Shown: positions 56,423-64,000 of the stretch, piece after piece
Layout of the letters: the number at the start of each line of letters is the position of its first letter
How positions within the stretch are numbered: the stretch's first letter is position 1
Assembly (NCBI GenBank): GCA_030754235.1
Contig: JASMAS010000070.1
Coordinates: forward strand, 1-64,000
Length of the DNA stretch: 64,000 nucleotides
Direction: 5' to 3'
Origin: Litorilituus sp.
GTDB taxonomy: Bacteria > Pseudomonadota > Gammaproteobacteria > Enterobacterales > Alteromonadaceae
Program-made: the position numbers and the translations under genes
Notes under the pieces: model-generated
The model's database searches: none
What the model was told of the DNA's origin: nothing
Seen by the model: only the letters and a program-made list of their open reading frames with translations

Positions 56423-57679
56423 ATGACAACATTTAATATGGCAGCCATGGCTACTGATGCAAAAGTTGCCAGTAGAAATGCTGCACAACTTACAACCACC
56501 GAAAAAAACACCTTATTAAGTGCCATTGCAGAGGCTATTGAAGCTAATAGTGCCAGCATTATTTCACAAAATGCAAAAGATCTTGAAGCAGGGAAAGCGA
56601 AAGGCTTAAGCCAAGCCATGTTAGATAGATTAGTGTTAACCGAGCAAGGTATAAAGGATATTGGTAGTGCTATTCGCGAGATTATCGCCTTGGCCGATCC
56701 TGTTGGTAGTATCAATAATTTATCCCTACGCCCTAATGGCATTCAAGTAGGCAAAATGCGTATTCCTTTGGGTGTTATTGCCATGATTTATGAAGCGCGT
56801 CCTAATGTAACCGCTGAAGCGGCAGCACTTTGCATAAAATCAGGTAATGGGGTTATTTTACGTGGTGGTTCAGAAGCCATTCATTCAAATCTTGCACTTG
56901 CCCAATGTTTACATCAAGTGCTGAGCGAGCACGGCTATGATAAAAATATCGTTAGCGTCATTCCTGATACCAGCCGTGATGTCATTGAAATCTTATTAAA
57001 GCAAAGCGAATCCATAGATCTAGTGATCCCACGAGGTGGTGAAGGCTTAATTCGTTATGTCAGTGAAAATAGTCGTATTCCCGTTATCCAACATTTTAAA
57101 GGGGTTTGCCATCTTTATGTTGATAAATACGCTGATTTTGACAAAGCAATTGCTATTTTAATCAATGGTAAAACCCAAAAACCCAGTGCTTGCAACGCCT
57201 TTGAAACTTTTTTAGTGCATCAAGATATTGCTGAGCAATTCTTACCTATTGCCGCAAAAGCGTTAGCCGAAGGCGCACAAGTAAAAGTACATGCTTGCAA
57301 AAAAAGTTTACCATTTTTCCCTGATGCCCAATTAGCCTCAACAGATGATTACCATGCCGAATACTTAGCGCAAGAAATTGCGGTTAAAGTAGTAACTAGT
57401 TTTGACGGCGCTATAGAGCACATTAATGAATACACCTCAGATCACACTGAAGTTATCATCACACAAGATATTTCAACTAGCCAAGCATTTATCCGTAAAA
57501 TTAACTCCTCTGTGGTGATGGTCAATGCATCATCGCGATTTTCTGATGGTAATCAATTAGGGCTAGGCTCTGAAATTGGTATTTCTACAAGTAAACTTCA
57601 CGCTTTTGGTCCAATGGGGTTAGAGGCATTAACCACTGAAAAGTTTGTAGTTTATGGCGATGGACAAATTAGAAAATAA
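56423..57679 (+). CDS. proA: gamma-glutamyl phosphate reductase
   Basis: A 418-residue aldehyde-dehydrogenase-fold enzyme with MIYEARPNVTAEAAALCIKS, GNGVILRGGSEA, IPRGGEGLIR, the catalytic Cys segment KPSACNAFET and SSRFSDGNQLGLGSEIGIST. It reduces glutamyl phosphate to glutamate semialdehyde with NADPH, the second step to proline. It forms an operon with proB. Confidence 0.97.
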   Translation: MTTFNMAAMATDAKVASRNAAQLTTTEKNTLLSAIAEAIEANSASIISQNAKDLEAGKAKGLSQAMLDRLVLTEQGIKDIGSAIREIIALADPVGSINNLSLRPNGIQVGKMRIPLGVIAMIYEARPNVTAEAAALCIKSGNGVILRGGSEAIHSNLALAQCLHQVLSEHGYDKNIVSVIPDTSRDVIEILLKQSESIDLVIPRGGEGLIRYVSENSRIPVIQHFKGVCHLYVDKYADFDKAIAILINGKTQKPSACNAFETFLVHQDIAEQFLPIAAKALAEGAQVKVHACKKSLPFFPDAQLASTDDYHAEYLAQEIAVKVVTSFDGAIEHINEYTSDHTEVIITQDISTSQAFIRKINSSVVMVNASSRFSDGNQLGLGSEIGISTSKLHAFGPMGLEALTTEKFVVYGDGQIRK

Positions 57680-57687
57680 GCCCCTAA

Positions 57688-57719
57688 GGCGATAAGTAAC
57701 GGTTCTTACACTTATCGCC
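57688..57719. terminator. hairpin after proA
   Basis: GGCGATAAGT (57688-57697) pairs perfectly with ACTTATCGCC (57710-57719) around a 12-base loop, 9 bases after the proA stop. No T tract follows. Confidence 0.55.
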
Positions 57720-57817
57720 AATGAAAATTTCACAATATACCCACTTTATTCTTGCACACTTAAATCCTAGCCAGTATTCTACGCAGCCTTTTTTTGACGG
57801 ATAACGGTGAATAATAA

Positions 57818-59188
57818 ATGTTAGGTTTTGATTACGGTACATCAAATTGTAGTGTCGCCATCATGAACGATGGCAAACCACAAATCATTCCTCTAGCAGA
57901 TGAGAATAATCAATGCGCTAATACCATCACATCAACTCTTTATGCACCTGATAGAGATATTATTAGCCACTGGCTTTTACAAAGACTAAATACCAAGCAG
58001 AAGATAATCTATAGCAATGAACGTGGTTTACAATTACAAAAAGCACAACGAGCCCTTCGAGAGCTTAGCGCTGATGGCATTGCCACTAACATAGTGTTTG
58101 GCCAAGCTGCTTTAAATAAATACCTAGAAGATCCCGAGGAAGGCTATTATATCAAATCGCCAAAATCCTTCTTAGGTGCGAGTGGTCTTGCACCACTGCA
58201 AATACAGTTATTTGAAGATATCGTTGCCGCCATGATGAGTAATGTAAAAGTCTTAGCGGAGGCACAATTGCAAAAGGAACTTAACCAAACCGTTATCGGT
58301 AGACCCATTAACTTTCAAGGTTTACATGGCGAAGAAAGCAATAAGCAAGCAATGACACTACTTACCAATGCCGCCAAAAGGGTTGGTTTTAAAGATATTG
58401 AATTTCAATATGAACCCGTTGCTGCCGGTTTTGAATTTGAAAGCAAATTAAACAAAGAAACCCGTGTTTTAGTCGTTGATATTGGTGGTGGAACCAGTGA
58501 TTGTTCCATGCTTTTGATGGGGCCAACATTAAGCAACAACCTGGAACGAAATGAAAACATACTCTCGCACAGTGGCGTACGCGTAGCCGGTAACGACTTT
58601 GATATTCAACTAGCACTAAAAGGAATCATGCCAAGTTTGGGCATGAATAGTCTGCTAAAATCAGGTAAACCTATTCCCATTGCTAGTTTCTATCAAGCTC
58701 TCGCTATTAATAATATCAACGAGCAAACTGAATTTTATAGCAACAAAAATAGAAGGGAATTAGTGCAACTATCTCAAGATGCCCAAGAAAAAGACTTAAT
58801 TATGCGTTTAATAAAAGTGCATGATCACAAGCTCAGTTACCAATTAGTCAATGCTGCAGAACAAGCAAAAATAACTTTATCAAAACAAAACCAGCAAACT
58901 ATTAAGCTAGATGATATTACTGAAAACTTGAGCACACAAGTTAACCTAGAGACTTTGCGTTTAGCCAATAAGCGCACCCTAAATAGTATTGGGCAATTAA
59001 TACAGTCTGCTGTTGCACAAGCACAATGTCAGCCCGAGGTGATCTTTGTAACAGGTGGCAGCGCAAAATCTCCGGTATTGCATAATTTTATCCAGCAACA
59101 AATGCCCAATATACCTGTCGTCATTGGTGATCACTTTGGAAGTGTTACTTCCGGTTTAGCTCGTTGGGCCGAAAAAATATTTCAGTAA
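57818..59188 (+). CDS. yegD: Hsp70-family chaperone-like protein YegD
   Basis: A 456-residue protein with the actin-like ATPase core of Hsp70: GFDYGTSNCSVAIM (phosphate 1), VLVVDIGGGTSDCSMLLM (phosphate 2) and VFVTGGSAKSPVLHNF (adenosine). It lacks the peptide-binding and lid domains of DnaK, as is usual for YegD. It is a predicted ATPase or chaperone without a settled role. Confidence 0.9.
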   Translation: MLGFDYGTSNCSVAIMNDGKPQIIPLADENNQCANTITSTLYAPDRDIISHWLLQRLNTKQKIIYSNERGLQLQKAQRALRELSADGIATNIVFGQAALNKYLEDPEEGYYIKSPKSFLGASGLAPLQIQLFEDIVAAMMSNVKVLAEAQLQKELNQTVIGRPINFQGLHGEESNKQAMTLLTNAAKRVGFKDIEFQYEPVAAGFEFESKLNKETRVLVVDIGGGTSDCSMLLMGPTLSNNLERNENILSHSGVRVAGNDFDIQLALKGIMPSLGMNSLLKSGKPIPIASFYQALAINNINEQTEFYSNKNRRELVQLSQDAQEKDLIMRLIKVHDHKLSYQLVNAAEQAKITLSKQNQQTIKLDDITENLSTQVNLETLRLANKRTLNSIGQLIQSAVAQAQCQPEVIFVTGGSAKSPVLHNFIQQQMPNIPVVIGDHFGSVTSGLARWAEKIFQ

Positions 59189-59205
59189 AATACTAGGTTT
59201 AATCA

Positions 59206-59520
59206 CTACTTTAAGTAACTACAACAATAATCAACGACTGTTTTTGCTTTAATTTCAAACTCACTGTCAGCTGATACATAAAAAGACCCACCGCTGGAAA
59301 TACTTTGCCATTCGCCACAATCAGGTAGAAGAATGTCACAATCACCTGTACTAATTTCCATTAACTCTCTTTCTTTAGTGGCAAATTTATATTCACCTGG
59401 CATCATAATACCTAAGGTTTTAAAACTGCCATCGGCAAAGGTAATTTTTCGGCTAGTCACCTTGCCATTAAAATAGCTATTGGCTTTTTTTTCTATACTT
59501 ACCTGACTAAATTCTGACAT
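59206..59520 (-). CDS. ppnP: pyrimidine/purine nucleoside phosphorylase PpnP
   Basis: A 104-residue cupin of the former DUF1255/YaiE family: NSYFNGKVTSRKITFADGS, KTLGIMMPGEYKF and the C-terminal DYCCSYL. PpnP splits many nucleosides with phosphate to the free base and ribose 1-phosphate. Single gene converging on yegD. Confidence 0.93.
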   Translation of the reverse strand: MSEFSQVSIEKKANSYFNGKVTSRKITFADGSFKTLGIMMPGEYKFATKERELMEISTGDCDILLPDCGEWQSISSGGSFYVSADSEFEIKAKTVVDYCCSYLK

Positions 59521-59624
59521 TGCTAACTCACCATTTCATGTTATTAGGAATGAAAAAAACGACATGAAATTGATCATTAAATGCCGTTAAATTGGACGCT
59601 GATTGGCAGCTTAATTAAACCAAG

Positions 59625-61106
59625 CTACTTTGCTGTCGCAATTTTTTTCATATCGGTCATATAACCACGAAGTTCTTTACCTATCACTTCAACACCATGA
59701 CCACGAATAGCGTCATTAACTTCAATTAAACGCGCGTTATCGACATTGTTTGAGCTATTTTTTAAACCTTCGCCTAATTGCTCTAAGGTTAAGTTTGCCG
59801 CATACTCTGCTAACATAGGAACCGCTGCATGAGTGAATAAGTAGTTACCGTATTCTGCTGTATCTGAAATCACTACGTTCATTTCATATAGCTTATTACG
59901 CGCAATACAGTTTGCAATTAATGGTGTTTCATGTAGAGACTCATAGTAAGCAGACTCTTCAATAATCCCTGAATCAACCATAGCTTCAAACGCAAGTTCA
60001 ACACCTGCTTTGATCATAGCGACCACAAAAATACCTTTATCGTAGTACTCTTGCTCGGTGATATCAGTATCACAATCTGGAGCTAATTCAAAAGAAGTTT
60101 CAGCAGTTTCTGCACGCCATTTTAATAAGTTAGCATCATCATTTGCCCAATCTTCCATCATGGTAGCAGAGAAGCGGCCTTCAATAATGTCATCCATATG
60201 CTTTTCAAATAAAGGACGTAAAATATCTTTTAGCTCTACTGACATATCAAATGCTTTGATTTTAGCTGGGTTTGATAAGCGATCCATCATGTTAGTGATA
60301 CCGCCGTGCTTTAAACCTTCAGTCGTGGTTTCTAAACCGAATTGTAATAATTTACGCGCATAGCCCGCGTCCATACCTTGAGCAATTAATTGCTTATGGC
60401 CTAGAACGGCTGCAGTTTGTAACATACCACAAAGAATAGTTTGCTCACCCATTAAGTCTGATTTAACCTCAGCAATAAATGATGACTCAAGAACACCTGC
60501 TCTGTCGCCACCTGTCGCCGAGGCATAAGCTTTAGCAATGGCTAAACCATTACCTTGCGGATCATTTTCTGGGTGAACCGCAATCAAGGTTGGTACACCA
60601 AAACCACGTTTGTATTCTTCACGTACTTCGGTACCCGGACATTTAGGAGCAACCATTACCACCGTGATATCAGATCGCACTTGCATGCCTTCTTCAACAA
60701 TATTAAAACCATGTGAATAAGAAAGTGTAGCGCCTTGCTTCATTAAGGGCATAACCGCATTAACGGCAGAGGTATGCTGTTTATCTGGTGTTAAGTTTAA
60801 AACTAAATCAGCCTGAGGTATTAACTCTTCGTAATTGCCTACCCTAAACCCATTTTCGCTAGCCCACTGCCAAGATTGACGTTTTTCACTAATGGCTGCG
60901 TCGCGTAACGCATAAGAAATATTTAAACCAGAATCACGCATGTTTAAACCTTGGTTTAAACCTTGTGCGCCACAACCAACAATCACAATGTTCCAATCTT
61001 TAATGAAATTACAGCCGTCGCTGAATTCTTCACGTTTCATAAAACGACATTTGCCCAATTGGCCAAGTTTTTCACGCAAACTTAAGGTGTTGAAATAGTT
61101 GCTCAT
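59625..61106 (-). CDS. ilvC: ketol-acid reductoisomerase (class II)
   Basis: A 493-residue long-form enzyme as in enterobacteria. The NADPH site is [20 protein letters not shown], followed by [29 protein letters not shown] and a duplicated knotted C-terminal domain. It converts acetohydroxy acids to dihydroxy acids in isoleucine and valine synthesis. It is transcribed divergently from ilvY, whose product activates ilvC in E. coli in response to acetohydroxy acids. Confidence 0.97.
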   Translation of the reverse strand: MSNYFNTLSLREKLGQLGKCRFMKREEFSDGCNFIKDWNIVIVGCGAQGLNQGLNMRDSGLNISYALRDAAISEKRQSWQWASENGFRVGNYEELIPQADLVLNLTPDKQHTSAVNAVMPLMKQGATLSYSHGFNIVEEGMQVRSDITVVMVAPKCPGTEVREEYKRGFGVPTLIAVHPENDPQGNGLAIAKAYASATGGDRAGVLESSFIAEVKSDLMGEQTILCGMLQTAAVLGHKQLIAQGMDAGYARKLLQFGLETTTEGLKHGGITNMMDRLSNPAKIKAFDMSVELKDILRPLFEKHMDDIIEGRFSATMMEDWANDDANLLKWRAETAETSFELAPDCDTDITEQEYYDKGIFVVAMIKAGVELAFEAMVDSGIIEESAYYESLHETPLIANCIARNKLYEMNVVISDTAEYGNYLFTHAAVPMLAEYAANLTLEQLGEGLKNSSNNVDNARLIEVNDAIRGHGVEVIGKELRGYMTDMKKIATAK

Positions 61107-61180
61107 GATCTTTCCCCTGAATAAATAGGTCAGTTTCCTGACGATGCTTTTGCAATAAAATCATCATACCCTAGCCTTAA

Positions 61181-61230
61181 TGTTGCAAAAAGTGATATAT
61201 TCGCACTACAGTATTGCGTTTACTGCAACA
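61181..61230. promoter_or_regulatory. putative IlvY operator region
   Basis: The divergent ilvC/ilvY spacer holds TGTTGCA (61181-61187) and its inverted partner TGCAACA (61224-61230), plus further TTGCAA- and ATTGCG-like half-sites. In E. coli IlvY binds tandem operators in the same spacer. Confidence 0.5.
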
Positions 61231-61252
61231 AACTATTTACACAGAGGGGCTT

Positions 61253-62131
61253 ATGGAGCAAAAATCATTAAACATGTTTGTGCACTTATGCCAAACACTG
61301 CATTTTGGCAAAACGGCAAAAGCTTTTCATATGAGCCCATCAACGCTTAGTCGTGCAATTCAACGCATTGAACAGTATGTCGGTAATGAGCTATTACTGA
61401 GGGATAATCGCAGTGTACTACTCACTGAAGCAGGTATTAAATTTCAACAATATGCTCAACAGCAAATAGAACAATGGCAACAGTTCAAACAATCTCTTGA
61501 TGAAAACCAACAAATACTTTCAGGTAAACTCAGCATATACTGCTCTGTTACTGCTGCTTATAGCCACTTACCGCCATTATTAGAGCGTTTTAGGCAACAA
61601 CACCCACAGGTAGAAATTATGCTAACAACGGGCGATGCCAGTGATGCCTTAGAGCAAATTCAAAATAAATCAGTGGACTTTGCTATCGCTGCTAATCCTG
61701 AGCATTTGCCCCGCAGTGTCTATTTTCAACACCTAGCAGTAATTCCGTTAGCCGTCATTGCTCCGACCATGGTGTGTAATGTTCAACAGCAACTACACAC
61801 CCCCACTTGGAAGTGGTCTGATATTCCTATAATTTTGCCTGAGCATGGCCCTGCTCGAAAACGTTTTGACCTTTGGTATCGCAAAAAGCAGCAAGGAAAA
61901 GCCAATATATATGCGACAGTATCCGGTCATGAAGCCCTAGTAAGCATGGTAGCCCTAGGTTGTGGGCTTGGCATAGTGCCAAAAGTTGTTGTGGAGAACA
62001 GTCCTGTTCGCGACAAGGTGCAATACTTAAACAATGTCGGTGAAATAGAGCCTTTTGAACTGGGTATTTGTTGCCTTAATCAAAATAAACAACAGGCAAT
62101 TATCCAAGCATTTTTCAATGCTATCGCCTAA
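61253..62131 (+). CDS. ilvY: LysR-type regulator IlvY
   Basis: A 292-residue LysR-family protein. The winged helix-turn-helix (FGKTAKAFHMSPSTLSRAI, RDNRSVLLTEAG) and effector-binding domain (about 90-292) closely follow IlvY, and the gene is divergent from ilvC. It activates ilvC when acetolactate or acetohydroxybutyrate accumulate. The ATG at 61253 behind GAGGGG gives MEQKSLNMF; an in-frame start 13 codons upstream has no Shine-Dalgarno. Confidence 0.93.
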   Translation: MEQKSLNMFVHLCQTLHFGKTAKAFHMSPSTLSRAIQRIEQYVGNELLLRDNRSVLLTEAGIKFQQYAQQQIEQWQQFKQSLDENQQILSGKLSIYCSVTAAYSHLPPLLERFRQQHPQVEIMLTTGDASDALEQIQNKSVDFAIAANPEHLPRSVYFQHLAVIPLAVIAPTMVCNVQQQLHTPTWKWSDIPIILPEHGPARKRFDLWYRKKQQGKANIYATVSGHEALVSMVALGCGLGIVPKVVVENSPVRDKVQYLNNVGEIEPFELGICCLNQNKQQAIIQAFFNAIA

Positions 62132-62155
62132 TTATACCCTGAAACTCACATAATA

Positions 62156-63679
62156 TTAAACTGCCACTGACTGAGTTAAATGGCGTAATAACCTATCCAT
62201 AGCGCGATATGATAAAGCTTCAACCAAGTGCTTATGCCCAATATTCGTCACTGCTTCCATATCAGCTATGGTACGCGCTATTTTCAATATTTTATGATGT
62301 GCCCTAGTGGACAAGCCAAGTTTTTCAACTGCTAGATCTAAAAATTGATTCTCTTGATAACTTAGAGAGCAAAATTGTTTAAGTTCATTGGTGCCAATAT
62401 GAGCATTAGCTTTGCCCTGACGTTCAATTTGTCTTGTACGACATTGTTGCACGCGCTGTTGAACAACCTCACTGGTTTCATTGTTTTGGGTATCACCAGC
62501 CCAAGTACCTCTTGGTAAGCGAGCCACTTCAATTTGAATATCAATCCTATCCAAAAAAGGCCCTGATAAACGGTTTAAATAGCGTAATACTTGCTCAGGA
62601 GTGGAGCGATTATCATTATAAAACCCCGTAGGACTAGGGTTCATCGCCGCGATTAATTGAAAGCGAGCAGGGAAGATTTGTTTATACATAGCACGAGAAA
62701 TAGTCACTTCACCTGATTCCATAGGCTCTCGCAATACATCTAGCACTTTTCGTTCAAACTCTGGCAGTTCATCTAAGAATAAAACCCCACGATGGGCCAA
62801 CGATATCTCTCCTGGTTTAGGTTGACTACCCCCACCCACTAAAGCGGCCGAAGAAGCAGTATGATGTGGTGCACGAAATGGCCGTGTTAACCATGACTTT
62901 GCATTGATAGTACAGTTTGATATCGACTGAATTGCTGCTACTTCTAACGCTTCTGCTTCTGCCATTTTAGGTAAAATACCTGCCAATCTACTCGCCAGCA
63001 TAGTTTTCCCGGTGCCTGGTGGACCGATAAAGAGTAGGTTATGGTTACCACTTGCTGCAATTTCTAATGCCCGTTTAGCCAAGGGTTGCCCAATCACATC
63101 CCCAATATCTATATCGTTAATGTCTTGAAGTTGTTTAATGGATTTTTTGTCAACCAAAGGTAAAAGTGTTTGCCTAGCAAAGTGAGCAAAAAGTTGACTC
63201 AAATGATCTATCGCATAGATCTTCGCTTGCTTTACCCAGCTTGCTTGCTCGCTATTTTGTGTGGGTAGCACCAAGGCTCTACCACTTTCACTACAAGCCA
63301 TTGCCATGGGTATTTCACCAATAATGGCTCTAAGCTTCCCCGACAGAGCTAATTCGCCAGCAAATTCGTAAGTACTTAAGTCGGCTTGAGGTATTTGCTC
63401 TGAGGCAGCTAAAATACCTACTGCAATGGGCAAATCAAAACGCCCACCTTCTTTAGGTAAATCGGCAGGGGCAAGATTGATGGTTATTCGTTTTGCCGGA
63501 AATTCATAGCCACAGTTAATAATTGCACTACGTACACGATCTTTAGCTTCTTTGACAGAAGCTTCGGGCAATCCAACAATATGAAAGGCAGGTAAGCCAT
63601 TGGCAAGGTGTACTTCAACAGTAACTAATGGTGACTCTAACCCCAAACGTGCACGGCTAAAAACACAAGCAAGTGACAT
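62156..63679 (-). CDS. comM: YifB/ComM family Mg-chelatase-like AAA+ ATPase
   Basis: A 507-residue protein with an N-terminal Lon-protease-like fold (VHLANGLPAFHIVGLPEASVKE split region), Walker A GPPGTGKTMLASRLAG, Walker B GVLFLDELPEFER and a C-terminal Mg-chelatase domain. In naturally transformable bacteria ComM is a branch-migration helicase that aids integration of transforming DNA; non-competent species also carry it (yifB). Single gene here. Confidence 0.92.
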   Translation of the reverse strand: MSLACVFSRARLGLESPLVTVEVHLANGLPAFHIVGLPEASVKEAKDRVRSAIINCGYEFPAKRITINLAPADLPKEGGRFDLPIAVGILAASEQIPQADLSTYEFAGELALSGKLRAIIGEIPMAMACSESGRALVLPTQNSEQASWVKQAKIYAIDHLSQLFAHFARQTLLPLVDKKSIKQLQDINDIDIGDVIGQPLAKRALEIAASGNHNLLFIGPPGTGKTMLASRLAGILPKMAEAEALEVAAIQSISNCTINAKSWLTRPFRAPHHTASSAALVGGGSQPKPGEISLAHRGVLFLDELPEFERKVLDVLREPMESGEVTISRAMYKQIFPARFQLIAAMNPSPTGFYNDNRSTPEQVLRYLNRLSGPFLDRIDIQIEVARLPRGTWAGDTQNNETSEVVQQRVQQCRTRQIERQGKANAHIGTNELKQFCSLSYQENQFLDLAVEKLGLSTRAHHKILKIARTIADMEAVTNIGHKHLVEALSYRAMDRLLRHLTQSVAV

Positions 63680-63948
63680 AATAAATCCATTTAATTCATT
63701 CCATTTTGTAAGTGTAGAAAAATATTTCTATTATTTCTAATTTTAGTCTACATTATTTCGTAAATAATACAGTTATAACTTTTACTTCTTTAGCAACAAT
63801 AAAAAACTCTAAATAAAAAGCTTGCCCAAGACATTAGAGCTATGATACTAATTTAATAAGAGATGAAAACTGTGCATAAAAATTCAAAATATAAAAATAA
63901 ATTATCAGTCAATAGTCGATTATAAAGATAAAAGAGAACCCTATAACT
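63680..63948. other. intergenic region upstream of comM
   Basis: About 270 very AT-rich bases between divergent genes; promoter space only. Confidence 0.4.
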
Positions 63949-64000
63949 ATGCCAAAACTTAGCTCAATTATTATTAACATTCTCGTCGTGGTGATTAAGT
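63949..64000 (+). CDS. start of an unidentified gene, cut by the window end
   Basis: An ATG at 63949 opens MPKLSSIIINILVVVIK without a stop before the window ends. The hydrophobic start suggests a signal peptide or membrane anchor. The ribosome-binding site is weak and the identity cannot be judged. Confidence 0.35.
   Translation, partial: MPKLSSIIINILVVVIK

Overview
The window is a single contig from a low-GC gammaproteobacterium, most likely a marine member of the Alteromonadales close to Colwellia or Thalassotalea. This is inferred from the AT-rich sequence, gammaproteobacterial neighbourhoods (fxsA next to groES-groEL, srkA-dsbA, yihI-DUF2489 near hemN, divergent ilvY/ilvC), class II IlvC, HutF/HutG histidine degradation and CcoG. 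I could not run a database search, so genus is a guess.

Layout. 1-3.1 kb: edge of an accessory region, with a Fic protein and a P4-type tyrosine integrase broken by a nonsense codon at codon 9. 3.2-8.2 kb: groEL/groES behind a heat-shock promoter, fxsA, cutA, dsbD. 8.3-12.4 kb: a three-gene minus-strand operon encoding a periplasmic binding-protein-like protein, an outer-membrane barrel and a GGDEF-EAL protein. 12.9-18.3 kb: lldD, aroQ, accB-accC, a 53-residue oxidoreductase-like protein and an unusual pyroglutamyl-peptidase-like protein. 18.7-23.1 kb: a Fur-box-headed iron uptake operon exbB-exbD-exbD-tonB-receptor. 23.4-28.4 kb: an accessory segment bracketed by an intact tRNA-His and a second copy of its 5' half plus promoter, holding a decayed ISAs1-type element, an orphan MshA-like pilin and a Cache-GGDEF diguanylate cyclase. 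28.6-43.5 kb: DUF1285, hemN (FNR-like site), a DksA-like protein, DUF2489, yihI, a VOC protein, purU, a VF530-type protein, hutG-hutF, ccoG, srkA, dsbA, a beta-propeller/SHOCT membrane protein and a tandem SSB-like protein. 43.8-50.7 kb: pseudoazurin behind a Fur box, recQ, cytochrome c, DUF3630-DUF523, a degenerate GGDEF protein and a DUF885 lipoprotein. 50.7-64 kb: a c-di-GMP-I riboswitch with its own promoter but no gene behind it, a small unknown gene, tesB, an MscS-type channel, an acyltransferase, proB-proA, yegD, ppnP, ilvC/ilvY, the comM-like yifB gene and the start of one more gene.

Themes. Cyclic-di-GMP signalling recurs: one GGDEF-EAL protein, one I-site-bearing cyclase, one GGDEF-degenerate protein, an MshA-like pilin and an aptamer. 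The most unusual item is the orphan c-di-GMP-I aptamer at 50780-50863 (minus strand). It has a near-consensus promoter, a downstream segment able to pair with its core, and no convincing open reading frame before the convergent DUF885 gene. It may be a riboswitch-controlled non-coding or antisense RNA. The second structural oddity is the half-tRNA-His duplication bracketing about 4.8 kb. Most of the remainder is conserved housekeeping sequence.
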